The notes under the pieces: generated by a model
Told to the model about the DNA's origin: nothing
The model's input: only the letters and a program-made list of their open reading frames with translations
Database searches by the model: none
Part shown: one piece after another, positions 21,001 through 33,108 of the stretch
How positions within the stretch are numbered: position 1 is the stretch's first letter
Layout: each line of letters begins with the position of its first letter
Position numbers and translations under genes: made by a program
Assembly: GCA_028023455.1 (NCBI GenBank)
Contig: JAQFVV010012435.1
Coordinates: 248,001-312,000, forward strand
DNA: 64,000 nucleotides
Source of the DNA: Epiperipatus broadwayi
Lineage: Eukaryota; Onychophora; Udeonychophora; Euonychophora; Peripatidae
Direction: 5' to 3'

Positions 21001-22040
21001 AAGCTATTTGATTATTTCTTATTTCAATACAAAAAATTCTGCAAATTATTTTAGATTTGTGGGATGAAATTGAAAGCTTATTTTTTAAAAAGATTATTTT
21101 TTAAAAAAAATTACTTAAAGTACTTTTTTTAATTACACAGACGTAAGTACAATTGATTTAAATTAAGTTGTATGTTCGATCTATTTATAACAATTTTATA
21201 ACGTATTTTTAATTAAAACGTTGTCTTGAAATTTATGATAAATGAAGTTTTCTTTTTATAAAAGCAACATTTTCTGACCTCTGGCTGTGGGGAAAAACTG
21301 GAACTGCCCTATGAATCATTCTTTCTTAATTACTTTTTTATGCAATTCACAAATAGTAGCTTCACACCATGTACATTTTTCAATTGTTCTGAGATTAATA
21401 ATTAACATTGGCTTTCTTTTTTAAAAGAAAGTTTCTCGTCTTTTGCAATCATTTTTTAATGAAATTTTTTAAACAATTGTTTTAATTGACACGATTTTGA
21501 TAATGAGGAAGAAATCAAAAGATGACCTCATTAATCTGGTTATATATTTTCCCCCTATTATATAAAAAATGTTCATTATCAAATCAACTATGGTTAGACT
21601 AAGTGTTACTGAAAGTTATTGAAGTGAATAAAAATGTCTACACCTGGCAAGAACACCTGTAGTGTTAGATGTAACTGATATTCATTATAGTGGAAGTTTT
21701 TTTTTTTAAAAAAAAAAAGCTGGTAGAAACATCAGATAAATTCCTTCATTATTAAAATCTTTGATAAATATTTTTTAAACATTTAAAACCTAAAAATAAA
21801 TTGAAAAAAATATATAAAAATCAATTTATAGTATTTACAAAAATATATGATACAAATCTATATTTTTCAACAAACATAAGTCACGTTAATAATAGGTCAC
21901 TAAAAAAAATAAACACAAAAATTAATTAATATGCAAAGGGTAAATATTAAAGGTAGATCCGCAGGATAGATAAATAATGTTGTTTATCAAATGCTTTTAC
22001 GGTATACATAAAAGAACCTTGCATAGTTTTAATGAAATGA
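21001..22040. other. AT-rich sequence, no gene recognised
   Basis: This contains a T10/A11 back-to-back homopolymer palindrome near 21697-21719. No LINE protein, SINE promoter or foldback motif was recognised. Confidence 0.4.
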
Positions 22041-22145
22041 TATAGTAGTGAATTCTGTAGCTCAAGGTCCATGAATTGCACCTCCAACACTGTCACTTCA
22101 GGTGTTCAAATTTCTTACGAATTCCTAAGCAATAAACAATTTGAT
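22041..22145 (+). mobile_element. Decayed SINE of the AATAAAGCCA-ending type
   Basis: This has ATAGTAGTGAATTCTGTAGC at the head, CAGGTGTTCAAATTTCTTACG in the body and AGCAATAAACAATTTGATTA at the end. The order resembles the copies at 7340 and 10060. The A box is no longer convincing, so the assignment rests on the body and end. Confidence 0.4.
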
Positions 22146-22450
22146 TAGTTTTTTTATTGATGACCAAATCAGAAACCAATCTGAAGATTAAACTAAATTA
22201 TTATATCCGGGACAGTCAAACTGTATGTCTGTAAGTGCCACATGTTATAACAGATATATTCAAGAATCATAATTAAATGTTTGAAGTATTCAACAGAAAC
22301 ACATACTTGATTATAAATTTTTTTATAATATGAATTATTAATTATTCGAAAAATCAAGAAAACAAAATTAATAAATGAAACAAAATCAGTAAAAAATTAT
22401 TTCGTATTTATATATGAGAGTATCTGATTAAAAGAACATAAAAATTTCAC

Positions 22451-22770
22451 AGAGGCAAAATTCTCCATACCATAGCGCCACTCAGTGCAAGCCAGAGTAA
22501 TCAATGGATGCATGAAGGTTTATGCATAAAATCACTATTTAGTGCCTACCCATTCAATATCCCAGACTAGTTTCTAGCTTTTAGCTTTAATCAGTGGGAT
22601 CTAAGAGCACTGCACCTAGATCTAAAAAGGGATTTTAAGCACAAACCTTTCTGCATCCATTGATTACTCTTGCTTGCACTGAGTGGCACTACTGTATGAA
22701 GAGTTTTGCCTCTGAAAAACAACCTGTGTAAGCATAAAGAGTGATGATCATGTGATTTTTGATGGTTTAA
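22451..22770. mobile_element. Foldback family A, two inverted arms
   Basis: The left arm runs GGCAAAATTCTCCATAC to CTACCCATTCAATATCCC. The core holds CACTGCACCTAGATCT. The right arm runs AAAGGGATTTTAAGCACAAAC to AGAGTTTTGCC. The right outer flank is GTAAGCATAAAGAGTGATGA then TCATGTGATTTTTGATGGTTT, which matches the outer segment at 42013 and 62507. The arms are more diverged than at 6005. Confidence 0.8.
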
Positions 22771-24544
22771 CATTAAAATTTAGAAGATAATTTGTTAATA
22801 AAGTATGCAATAGATCCATAAGATGTTCTTTCACCAATTGTGCTCAATATTTAACTTTATAAACTTAATTATTAAGTATATTCATGACAATACATTGTAC
22901 CAAAAATTGACATTAGTTTATTAGAAGCTGCTTTTAAAATGAGGTTACTTAGGGAAATAATTCTTTATTTTTCTGAATATAAATTAAAAATATTTACCTA
23001 TATTACTCAATTAAAGTAATGAATGTTGATTTATGAAAGTCAAAGTAGAAGAATATACTCAAACATGTTTGAAGTAAAACTATATAAAGAATGACAACAC
23101 AATTCAACAAAGCTCATATGAAAACTGAACCAATAAGTTCAAGTTATATTTCCAGGAAACAATAATAAAACTATTGATGTTGAGGATGTAAACAATTATA
23201 ATATCGACATCACAGAAGAATAAAACATGTATGGTTTCAAAATAAAGTCTAAATACATCATGCTAATATAAATTATATCATGATTTTATTTTAAAAGTTC
23301 TGTGAGAGCCACATGCCCACATTTTAGCCAAGATGATAATATATAATAAATACTAAGTCTTCAAATTTATAATGGGCTGCATTAGAATAGAAAAAGAAAC
23401 ACTAGTATTTTTATAGTCAGCTGAAAAAATTGAGTAATGTTATATAGATAACCAAATGCACCCGACCTTGTAAAGGCCCAAGGTTTTTTTAATTGGTTTC
23501 TTTAACATTTTTTTAAAGATTTAATGTAAAATAAACAAAAGATTTTAAATGTGAAACACTGGTGTGAAAGACTGCCGTTATTGGTGGAATATAAAAACTC
23601 TGGGCTTTCAGCTCATTGTTTTTGTTATATTTGGTTGCTTTAACAATTTCTTTTCTAAAAAATTAATATAAATTAAACAAAACATTTTAATGTATAAATA
23701 AATTTCCAAATTTTAATAAAGCTACATTTATATTTTTAAATGTATGTGCTATATTTGTTGGCACAAATATATATTTACTGGAGCACCCTCTGAATAAAAA
23801 ATTTTAATTTTTTTAAATTTTTCAATAGCATCATGATTAATTGTATTAGTTTTTTAGCTTTATTAATAGTTACAGTTTATTAATGTTGGAATACAAAAAT
23901 TTCACTTATTTCTGTAATATTTTTTTATAAAATACATTTGTAATTTTTTTTTAATTAGTTGGTTTAACAATTTTTTTTTAACATTTAAATTGATGTATTG
24001 TGGACCATAAATGATTCTCCATCATAAAAAGTCTTCCAGTCATTTAACATTTGGGAAACTATTCTCATTGATAAATTAACAGAAAAGTTCTGAGGTCAAT
24101 AATAACAAATTCATTTATTTCCCTGAAGCAAATTTAATATTTTAAAAACCAAGATATGCACATTGCTATACTAGTATAATATCTGCATTAATTACTAAAC
24201 AAAGTTTAATCCACGTGCCTATTACTTTTGCCAACATTGCTATAATAACCAGGCAATTTTTCAGGGCAATTGTTTTATCATTTACAATGCCACACATAAT
24301 TTAATTGTGTTCCAACAGTAAATGCAAAGTCATTCACATATAAATACAAATATCAAGACCGTTTCAATTTTAAAGCATAAAATAATCATGATGTAATCTT
24401 ATAATATTTAAATATTATGGCAAAAGAGTGAAAGGCAGATAACCTCAATTAATATTTTACATGTTAAAAATGTCAGTATTAAAACTTGAAGTTGAATATT
24501 TTTATATTTATTGGTGATTTCTATTATAACATTAGTGAAGATAT
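22771..24544. other. AT-rich sequence, no gene recognised
   Basis: Segments near 23470-23540 and 23625-23700 are loosely similar to each other and to 23935-24000 (TTGGTTxxTTTAACA followed by T runs). This suggests an old degenerate direct repeat. No domain or promoter was recognised. Confidence 0.35.
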
Positions 24545-24554
24545 ACTGCCATGT

Positions 24555-24810
24555 ATTGTCCATCTATTATCATCTCATATTGTTAGAAGAGATGATAATA
24601 GATGGACAATTGAAATTTTAAACTGGATTCCAAGAGATTGTAAAAGACCCAGAAAGAGACCACATGTGAGATGGATGGATGAAATAAGAAAGTATGCTGG
24701 GTTGATGTGGAGAAGAGAAGCTAAAGATAGTAAAAGATGGATTGAACTTGGAGAGACCTTCATCCTGCAGTGGATTGATAATGGCTGCTGCTGCTGATGA
24801 TGATGATCAC
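24555..24810 (+). mobile_element. 5'-truncated RTE LINE with a snap-back 5' end
   Basis: From 24589 the plus strand encodes the RTE C-terminus: RRDDNRWTIEILNWIPRDC, then HVRWMDEIRKYAGLMWRREA and RWIELGETFILQWIDNG. A (CTG)n(ATG)n tail follows. The first 22 bp of this sequence are also present as a perfect inverted copy at 24555-24576, separated from it by 12 bp. This looks like a minute inverted 5' end made during insertion. The frame is open to its natural end, so the copy is young. Confidence 0.85.
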
Positions 24811-25019
24811 TAAACTCATAAATATGAAAAAGATCCTCAACATCTGTGGCAGTGAATTACCTTAATAATCAGCAGTAAACATTGCATTATATTACATTGC
24901 TATTTTCAGTGGTCAGTGCAGTAATAATCTCAACTGGCCAACTTAGATTGACCTCTAACCTGACTCTATGTAGCAAATCTTTTTCCTATTCTAGTTCTGT
25001 CATTTAATCTTAGCTTTAG
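24811..25019. other. AT-rich sequence, unassigned
   Basis: Ordinary AT-rich DNA with slightly higher GC around 24900-24980. TAACCTGACTC and TTGACCTCTAACC resemble the GTCAATCTGACCCCTCATG block of family B only faintly. Confidence 0.3.
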
Positions 25020-25140
25020 TAACCAATAGATGCCAGATGGTAGTGCTTAACAAATATCTATTCAGAGCCATCCTAAATATATTTTTGAGACTAGTTTTTA
25101 GCTAATGGCTTTTATCAGTGAGGAGTTTTGAGTATGGATC
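25020..25140 (+). mobile_element. Very decayed family A fragment
   Basis: The string GAGACTAGTTTTTAGC, followed by ATCAGTGAGGAGTTTTGAGT, matches the central part of family A (GACTAGTTTCTGGC..TCAGTGAGGAGCC). The preceding CCAATAGATGCCAGA matches CAATGGATGCCAGA. It is an old partial copy with no visible inverted arm. Confidence 0.6.
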
Positions 25141-26109
25141 AAGTAAATAGAGTTTTTTTGGGATTTAAAGCACCTTTTCCCAGCAACCAACTTTTAATTC
25201 TTTGTTATTATTAAGACATGGGGAAGAACAATGGATTTGCTTTATTTTGTTAAAAATAGCTTTATTTATTGATTTCTACCAAATGGCTGCTAATTTTACT
25301 GCAGTCTGCCTAGGAAAATAAAACAGCTTGTTTTTGACCTGAAAACATTAAAGTATGACCTAGATATACTTATTTTGTCATTTTAGATTGGATTGAGACA
25401 ATGACTGTTAAGAAAATGAGTTATATATTATGAACAGGATTATATGAAAAAAATATTGAATATAGATAATACAAATTATATACATGTACTACCTTTTATT
25501 TGGTGCAGTAGTAGAACTTTAATTCAACATTTAAGCTAAACTTTGTCAATCCCATTGATTGAATGTCCCATAGCTCTATTAATGATGAAATATTCAATTA
25601 TTTCTTCCATATTCTTTTTTGTTTGTTCTTTTAAAAAATACATACATTATTTTAAAACTTTAGTAAGAAGAGTAATTTCATTGATTTTAACAAAAGCCTT
25701 TTATTTATACATTTGTTTACATCATGTGGGAAGTGATATTGTATATTATACTCATAGTAAATAACCTTATGGATTTATGGAAACAGGTTTTTCAGTTTAG
25801 ATTTAAAAATCTCACTTATGATAATTTTTATTTTATTATATATTCAGTGATGTTGATCGTGATACCTACAAGACGAGTTTGTTGTTTTAATTGTGAAATC
25901 ATCAACAGATTGTAACTGCCTAATAATATGACCATTTAATTGTTATATGGTGCCCTGAAGGCAGGAAGTGACTAAAAGTGAATAAATGTCCCCATTTAGT
26001 CATAGTTTTTTGTTGCCTGTATTAATCCACTTTTAGATAGACACCTTAACATTTACACATTTTTGGACATTTTCGTGAAAATATGAAGACAATAAAAAAT
26101 GAATTGTCA
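25141..26109. other. AT-rich sequence, no gene recognised
   Basis: Open frames of 60-70 codons around 25543-25915 are rich in I, Y, F and L, as expected from AT-rich non-coding DNA. They show no domain. No repeat relationship was seen. Confidence 0.4.
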
Positions 26110-26690
26110 CTTCAATTATTACTTATTCATTGTAGGATGAATATATTTTTACATTTAATCTAGTTTTTCTAATTCATAGTTTTGCTTCTTCATATCATTT
26201 CAACAATCTTAATTATATTATGTTTATTCATCTCACATATGTTTTTTTTTTTTTTTTTTGTATGTCTTTTACAATCTTTCGGGATACAATTTAGATTGTT
26301 CACTTAGTGTTTCTCTTTTACCAACATATCTAAACTATCTCCATTCCAGTCTCTTAATTTTTTCAATGATGTTAGAATATTCTATTTTTCTCTCTCTTTG
26401 TTACAAATCTTGGATGCATAAAAACACAAACATATATATTATTAGGAATAGTAAGCTACTTCACCAAAAGTATTTCTCCAAATGTAATATGTTTTCAGTC
26501 TATAATAAATATTTAATGAAGCTCTTTGGAATCATTATCTTCTATTTCAATTTTATTGGCCTTTATTTTGTCTTTTTGCAAATAAAATCATTGGATATTA
26601 CTTTAATATTTTCAGCATTTATTTCTAGTCTTACTTTACAACTTTCATTTGACAGTTTTTATAACATTTCTTAAACTTTGAAATATTATT
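26110..26690 (-). pseudogene. Highly decayed RTE LINE 3' part
   Basis: Read on the minus strand, the order of blocks follows the RTE 3' end. ATTCATTGTAGGATGAA matches the CCACTGCAGGATGAAGG end. ATGTCTTTTACAATCTTTCGG matches GGTCTTTTACAATCTCTTGG. CCATTCCAGTCTCTTAATTT matches CCACTTCAATCTTTTAATTT. No frame remains open across the conserved motifs. It is of an age similar to the copy at 31850. Confidence 0.65.
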
Positions 26691-27044
26691 TGTTAACATA
26701 AATACAATAAGTCTGGATAATTTAAAGAGTATATTATAGGAGTTATAAGTAATAATTAAACAGCAGCATTGTAAGTAAATGAAATAATTAACTGAATGTC
26801 AAAGCAATATTCAGTTATTTCTTTAATTGCTATTGATGAAAAAAATGAATTAATCCTTGGCTGGATACATGTTTTGGAATGAACTTCCCTCTCCACCTAT
26901 CTTAAGAGACAACTTTGTATATTAAAAGCTATATTGAAATAGGCTTAATAGAAGTAAGTCTCCTATATTTATTATTCACATGAAATAGGTTGTATTAGTC
27001 ATTTATGAAAAAAAAAACAATCTGAAGTTAGAACCATCTGAAGT

Positions 27045-27265
27045 TACAACCATCAAAACATCACATGATCACCATTTCATGTGCTTACACAGGCTGTTAA
27101 TAATGGTAGCAAACTCTCCATACAGTAGTGCCACCAAGTGCAAGCCTTAGTAATCAATCTTGCATCCATTGATTACTAAGGCTTGCACTTGGTAGCACTA
27201 CTGTATGAATAGTTTACTACTGCTATTAACAGTCTGAGATAGTGATCACATAATGCTTTAGGGGT
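27045..27265. mobile_element. Foldback family A, short near-perfect hairpin
   Basis: Here the whole core is lost. The left arm (CATCACATGATCACCATTTC to GTAATCAAT) and right arm (ATTGATTACTAAGG to AGTGATCACATAATG) face each other across about 10 bp containing CTTGCATCC. The two arms of about 100 bp share even private substitutions such as CAAGCCTTAGTAATC. This means the arms were generated from each other by copying rather than inherited separately. Confidence 0.8.
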
Positions 27266-27477
27266 TTGTACCTATTCTGTTCATGGAATAATGGCAACTG
27301 TGGTATTTGTAAAACCAAAAACACCGAAATGTATAAATGCTGAACTGAATTCAGATCTATCTAATTATACAAGTGAATGAGTATAAAGAAAACATTTATT
27401 GTGTTTTCATCTTGGGCTGCTAGCTTTAAAATTAACTAAATAGGTACCAGGTGGCTGTAGGAGAGTTGCTTTCAATA

Positions 27478-27665
27478 CTAAGATCTAGGTGCTGCAATCC
27501 AAGGTTCCTCACTAATGAAAGCCAGTAGTTAGAAAATAGTCTGCAGATATTGGGAGGGTAGGCACTAGATGAGGATTTTATGCACAAATCTTGCATCCAT
27601 TGATTTTTAAGGCTTGTACTCAGTAGCACAGCTCTATGGGGAGACTTTGCTTCTAAAGTTATAAC
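27478..27665 (-). mobile_element. Foldback family A, half-element
   Basis: The minus-strand half runs from AAGATCTAGGTGCTGCAATC to GGGGAGACTTTGCTTCTAAA. It is similar to 1132-1316 and lies about 210 bp from the hairpin at 27045. The left arm is absent. Confidence 0.75.
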
Positions 27666-27933
27666 ATTTATACAGAGTTTAGTCATCTCTTTAGTTGGAA
27701 AATGATTGTTGCCCTAAAATATATGACCTTCTGCAATTAGTTCCATTTTTTAGTCATTTAATGCATGAAGAAGTAGTATCAATATGTCTTTGAAGATTTA
27801 TATTGCTCCAATATATGTATATACAGTAAGCTAAATAAATATCTTATTTCTTAAAATGTTAAAATTGTTTAAACATTTTTTAAAATGTTTCTATTTTAAC
27901 AATATTAACAGAAAGACACATTTACTGTTGACT

Positions 27934-28044
27934 TTTTTTTTTTTCCATGTGTCATAGCATCGGCCGGAACGCGAACCCACAACCGTCTGCAACCAACTAC
28001 TCGCTTGCATGGCGGCTGCGATACCTCTCGGCTAACAACGCAAG
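27934..28044 (-). mobile_element. tRNA-derived SINE with 16-bp target duplication
   Basis: The copy is flanked by the exact duplication ACATTTACTGTTGACT (27918-27933 and 28045-28060). On the minus strand it ends GATGCTATGACACATGG plus an A tail of about 12. A B-box remnant, GTGGGTTCGCG, precedes that. An A-rich tail plus a long target duplication is the signature of LINE-mediated retroposition. This defines the family: about 95 bp of unique sequence plus tail. The B box and A box here have drifted (CGTTCCGGCCG, TAGCCGAGAGGT). Confidence 0.9.
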
Positions 28045-28454
28045 ACATTTACTGTTGACTTTAATGAGGAAATATCATTATGATAGATTGGACTTTCACG
28101 CATTTTTCTCACTTAAATTTAATAATTTTTGACATTTCTAATCACGTGTAACTTGGAGAAAGTTTATAGAAAATGATAAATGAAATATTTAATGCATACA
28201 TAATAGAGAGCCTCCTGATTGAAACTATTGATTGAATTTTATATCCTTTAAAATATCAAATGGAAGGCATTATAAAATGAAATTTGAATTCAGCAACATC
28301 AGTTTTAAATTTGCTATTGTTCAACAAAAACTCAATAAATATGATATGGGTGTGTTTTTTGTAAATAACAGTTTATTGCTTCAACAGTTTTTTTTATGTA
28401 TGTTATAATTTACATTTTATTATTTTCATTATTAAAAGTAAAATTCTTCCATAT

Positions 28455-28745
28455 ATATATTATAATTATCATCATCAACAACCAATCAGGGGCGTGTACA
28501 ACCATCCCAGCTCCAAAAGGAAAAAAAAATAGAAAGCAAAATATATATACAATGAACCACAAATAGATTCATACTGTTCATTTATTCTATTAATTTAATA
28601 TATTGTGCTGTGTTTAATTTTTTTCTGCAGTAAACTTTTCTTTTTGTAATTTTTTAACATCAAGTCTAATCATGGCTCTCCATTGTATTCTACCCTTAGC
28701 TTTAATCCCCGATAGGAAATAAACAATATTGCATCTTTTTAGACC
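28455..28745 (-). pseudogene. LINE 3' end remnant, different family
   Basis: On the minus strand, 28620-28740 can be read as a protein tail containing WRAMIRLDVKKLQKEKFTAE with one frameshift before it. A untranslated stretch follows, ending GGTTGTTGATGATGA at about 28468. The layout of C-terminus, short 3' end and (TGA)n tail matches RTE-type LINEs, but the sequence differs from the RTE family elsewhere in the window. The assignment is tentative because only about 20 residues are readable. Confidence 0.4.
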
Positions 28746-28804
28746 TTTTTTTTGATAAGTGGGTTTGCCTTGCCCTTGAAAACTATGCTGAAGTTTACTA
28801 TAAA

Positions 28805-29262
28805 ATACTTTTTAATAACTGAAACACACAGGCTTATTATATACCTGTGTCTATATATGTAATATATAGGGTATATGAGCATAGACTTTCACATGACTCA
28901 CCACTCTCCACACTATCTCATAACACTGATACACTTAAACCCATTTATGTTGAAAAGATAAATAATCACCAATATTCGTATTTCATGCTAAACCAGCAAT
29001 CATCAGTTGATCTAGATTACCATCTCTATACATATATGCTATAAGTGCTCAGGTACATATTAAGATAGCCAATCCTCATACTTTAATGGACAGACTTCAA
29101 TCTACTCCACACTCCAATTCTTCAACTGTCCATCCAATTGAAAATCTGATGATGGAATGTTCAAAGGCCACCCTGAGGCCAAGATTCTTGTCACACCCAT
29201 GTTGACTTAAGGTCAATCTGACCCCTCATGTACAGGATGTAATCCATTTAATACTTATACAA
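28805..29262 (+). mobile_element. Family B repeat, long copy
   Basis: It starts TTAATAACTGAAACACAGGC and contains the short palindrome ATATACCTGT..TATATAGGGTATATG. CAGACTTTCAC, CACTCTCCACACTATCTCA, TTGAAAAGATAAATAATCACC, TCATGCTAAACCAGC and CAACTGTCCATCCAATTG follow. It ends near GGTCAATCTGACCCCTCATG at about 29230. It encodes no protein and has no tRNA-like head. An inverted second copy follows at once (29290-29625). Confidence 0.75.
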
Positions 29263-29289
29263 GGGATGGTCAGACATCTCTATTATGTA

Positions 29290-29625
29290 ATAACTAAAAC
29301 ACACAGGGTGGCCTTTGAGCATTCCTTCATCAGATTTCCAATTGGATGGATGGTTGAAGAGTTGGAGTGTGGAGTAGATTGAAGCCTGTCCATTAAAGTA
29401 TGAGGATTGGTTATCTTAATATATATCTGAGCACTTATAGCATATATGTGTAGAGATGGTAATCTGGACCAACTGATGATTGCAGGTTTAGCATGAAATA
29501 TGTATATTGGTGATTATTTATCTTTTCAACATATACGTGTTTAAGTGTATCAGTGTTATGAGATAGTGAGGAGAGTGATGGGTCATGTAAAGGTCTGTTC
29601 TTATATATCCTATATATTATAACAT
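29290..29625 (-). mobile_element. Family B repeat, inverted neighbour
   Basis: This is the inverted counterpart of 28850-29190, with CATCAGATTTCCAATTGGAT at its inner end and TATATCCTATATATTATA at its outer end. Together with 28805-29262 it makes a large imperfect palindrome. The two share the family order of blocks but differ at many sites, so the pair is not a recent duplication. Confidence 0.75.
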
Positions 29626-30118
29626 ACTTTTTATAAGTAAGACTTGTACTGTTCATTTCTATTATGTGTTTAAACCAAAGAAAACGGGATTTTACGATAA
29701 TGGAATCTATAGTATCATCTTCGGCAATTTGATGAATATTTTTATTGGCCTTATGATCTTGCTGTCATACTTCAGAATTTTTCCAAATATATTTGAATGC
29801 AATTTTTATAATGCCTTTATGTTATTAGCGCTGAAAATCAGAGTCAATTAGCACATTGAAATTTGAACTGCATTTCAAAATCTTAAGTCAAACTTTGCAT
29901 TTAAAAAACTATCAAGATATTTAAAATGGCTCACATTCTCAAGCTAACAATGATACAAGTTGCTGAAATTTTTGATCCACCACTAATAAACAAAAGACTA
30001 GCAGATAAATATCGGTTTCTTCATTTCAACTGCTCTCATTTCAAATCTTTTCACAGATTCCTGAATTAATGAATAATAACAAATCCTATATAATATAGTA
30101 CTTGTATAACATAATCGA

Positions 30119-30602
30119 TGAAATTAATCGTAGAATTAAATTTGGTTGGAGTGGTTTCAATAGAAATAACTTAATATTAAAAGGAAATATGCCTATGTGT
30201 TTAAAAAGTGTTTTACCAGTGGATACTTAATAGAAGAGCAATACAGAGACTTCAAACCATTCAAAGAAATATGGAGAAATGCATGTTAGGAGTAACAAGA
30301 AGAGATTGAAAATGCAATACATGGGTAAGAGAACAAATAGGTGTTACTGGCATTGCTGAAAGAATTAAAAGACTGAAATGGAGTTGGGATGAATATATTG
30401 CTAGAAGATCTGATAATAGATGGACAATTGAAATTTAAACTGGATTCTAAGAGATTGTAAAAGAACCAGAAAGAGATCACATGTGAGATGGATGATTGGA
30501 ATAAGAAGGCATGCAGGGATGACGTGTAGAAGAGAGATTAGATATTGGAGAAGATTGATTGAACTTGGAGAACCTTCATTCTGCAGTGGATGATGATGAT
30601 TA
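30119..30602 (+). pseudogene. 5'-truncated RTE LINE
   Basis: On the plus strand, coding similarity runs from INRRIKFGWSGFNRNNLI-like sequence through AIQRLQTIQRNMEKCML and GVTRRD to DDNRWTIEI. A stop lies in GVTRRD*KCN, and there is a deletion where LTYGSETW should be. The 3' end (CTGCAGTGGATGATGATGATT) is intact. It is more decayed than the copy at 24555. Confidence 0.8.
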
Positions 30603-30666
30603 GAAGTTAGCAAGTATAAGCATTTTGGTAAGATTATAATGGGAATGTATTGGTTCAAAATTATTT

Positions 30667-31135
30667 ATGAAAATAAACTTGGATGAAGTAATTTTAGTGG
30701 AAATAATAATGTTAAAAGGAAATATACTTATGCACTTGAAAAGAGAGGTTTTTGATACATTTGTTTCATCAGCACATATTTATGGAACAGAAAATATTAC
30801 AAATTACACAGTAAAGCATGAAGAGGTACATATTGAGAATAACAAGGAGAGATCAGAAGTGTAGTACACAAATGAGAGAATAAATTGGCATCATCAATTC
30901 CATTAGAAAAATTACAATGCTGAAATAGTACCGGGCAGGATAAGTCGTTAGAAGAGATGATAATGGATGGAAAACGGATTCTAAGAAATTTTTAAAAGAT
31001 CTAAAAAAAGACCATGTGTGAGATGAATAGATGAGGATGTTTTCTGGAGTGATGTGGAGAAAAAGATGTTATGGATAGGAAATCTGGATAAAGCTTGGAG
31101 ATATTTTGATCCCGCAGTTCAATAATGGTTGAAAA
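30667..31135 (+). pseudogene. Second, older RTE LINE fragment in tandem
   Basis: The same region of RTE follows in the same orientation: NKLG-like start, NIMLKGNILMHLKREVFDTF, then eroded ERSEV, and a 3' end GATCCCGCAGTTCAATAATGG. Divergence from the family is much greater than in its left neighbour. Two independent insertions are therefore likelier than a tandem duplication. Confidence 0.7.
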
Positions 31136-31849
31136 TAAAACAGAAAATAATGTATATCTAATGTTATGTATGTCTACGTAAATATATATAGTGATTTTCT
31201 GTCCCCACAATTAAAATTTTAACTTTATTTTTAAAAGATATATTTATTCTAGACATTTATTCAAATTGAAAATAAAACTTTTAGTAAAAGTACATCCCTT
31301 AAAATCTGACACATACAAATTTTGTTTTGATAAAATATTATGATTCTGAAAACGTCTATCATCTGTTAGTTTGAATCCAAAACATAACGAAACTTAGTTC
31401 TAAAGAATTTTGTTTACTATACAACACAAGTATGATTTATGTCTCTGTTTAGACAAGATATAATTGATTAATAATACTTAAATTATATTTTAAATGTATT
31501 TTAATTATATTATTTAATCAATCTTTTCAGAATATATTATTTTTGCATATCAGAATGAAAAAAACTCTTAAGAATAGAAATATTTATTACCAATTATAGG
31601 ATAAAAAAGTAACTCCATTGTTTGCGTTCACATATTCTACAAAAAAAAAAGAGTAGACGTTGCACAAGTCCAGGTCTGATAAATACAAAGAAAACTTAAA
31701 TACAGTGATTTTTTTCTTCAAGAACTATTTCACAGCAAAACTGACCACTAAGAGAAGTGACCAAACTCCAATTTATCACACTATAACATGTGACTCATAT
31801 AACCTTCAATAGTCGTATATTGTGTCAGATCTTATATAGCACTGCTATT

Positions 31850-33064
31850 TTTAGTCATTATCAATGCATTTCAGAATGAAGGTTCCCTTATAGTTAATCC
31901 AGTATCTCCAATCCATAGCCTTTATTCTTCATATAACATCAAGCAAAATTTGTTACTTCACCCATCTATCTCTCACATAATCTCTTCCTATGGTTTTTTT
32001 TAATCTCTTGGGATTCACTTTAAAACTTTAACTATCCACCCAATATCATGCCATCTAGAAATGTCTCCAGTTCATATTTTCAGTTTTTTAATTCTTTTGA
32101 TAATATTAGTAACACCTGCTTGTTTTTTTATTCATCTAATTCATTTTGATTTCTTTTTATTATATCTATTATGCACCTCTTCATTGAATAATCTAAACTT
32201 TCTATATTGGTTTTCTCTCAAATTCATAAATAAGAATCAGTAAAATATATTAATTAAAAATCTTCCTTTTGAAATACATAAGCATATTATCTTTTAATAC
32301 TAACTTATTTCTACTAAAAGCATTCCATCCTAATTTAATTTGATTATCAATATTTATTTTCTTTTTCAGAGAAACTTCATTATATTTCTTTCTCATCTAA
32401 TAAATTTTGCAACATTTTCTGAAGCTCTGAAGCTACTTTGATCCATAAAACACTTGTAAAATTGATGTCAAAAATTTGGCAATATGGAATTATTCTTTTT
32501 TTTAATGCTAATCTGCTTAGTATAAATATGTAATATATTCACTATTTTTGTATTATGATAAATATTCTTTGAATTTTTATCTTGATGATCCAAAGCTTTA
32601 ATTACTATGGAAATGCTTATAGATTAAATAACTTCTCATAATCTCCAATTCAAAGCATAATACAAAATTATATTGATTGATTCTTTTTATAATTTTTTTC
32701 AATACTTGATGTGATCAACTTCACTAAAACCGTTTTTGAAACCAGCTTGTTGGTTTGAATCTAAAGTATGCTATAAACAAATTGTAATTTTTCTGGTGAA
32801 GATTTTGTATGGAACTGATGAAAAAATTGATAGGTCCACAATTTTTAATATCTTTTTATCACCTTTTTTAAATGTCTATGTTACTACTATATTTTTCAGT
32901 CACATTTGATATATAGTTTTGTCAACAATTTTTCTCTTTCTCTATCTGCTTCTTTTAATATATGAATAATAATTCTGTCATTTGCTGGAGTTTTTTATTT
33001 CATCATATTCAATTGCACATCTCACCAATTTATCTAAAATATATAGCAATTCAGAAGTAATAGA

Positions 33065-33108
<44 letters not shown>

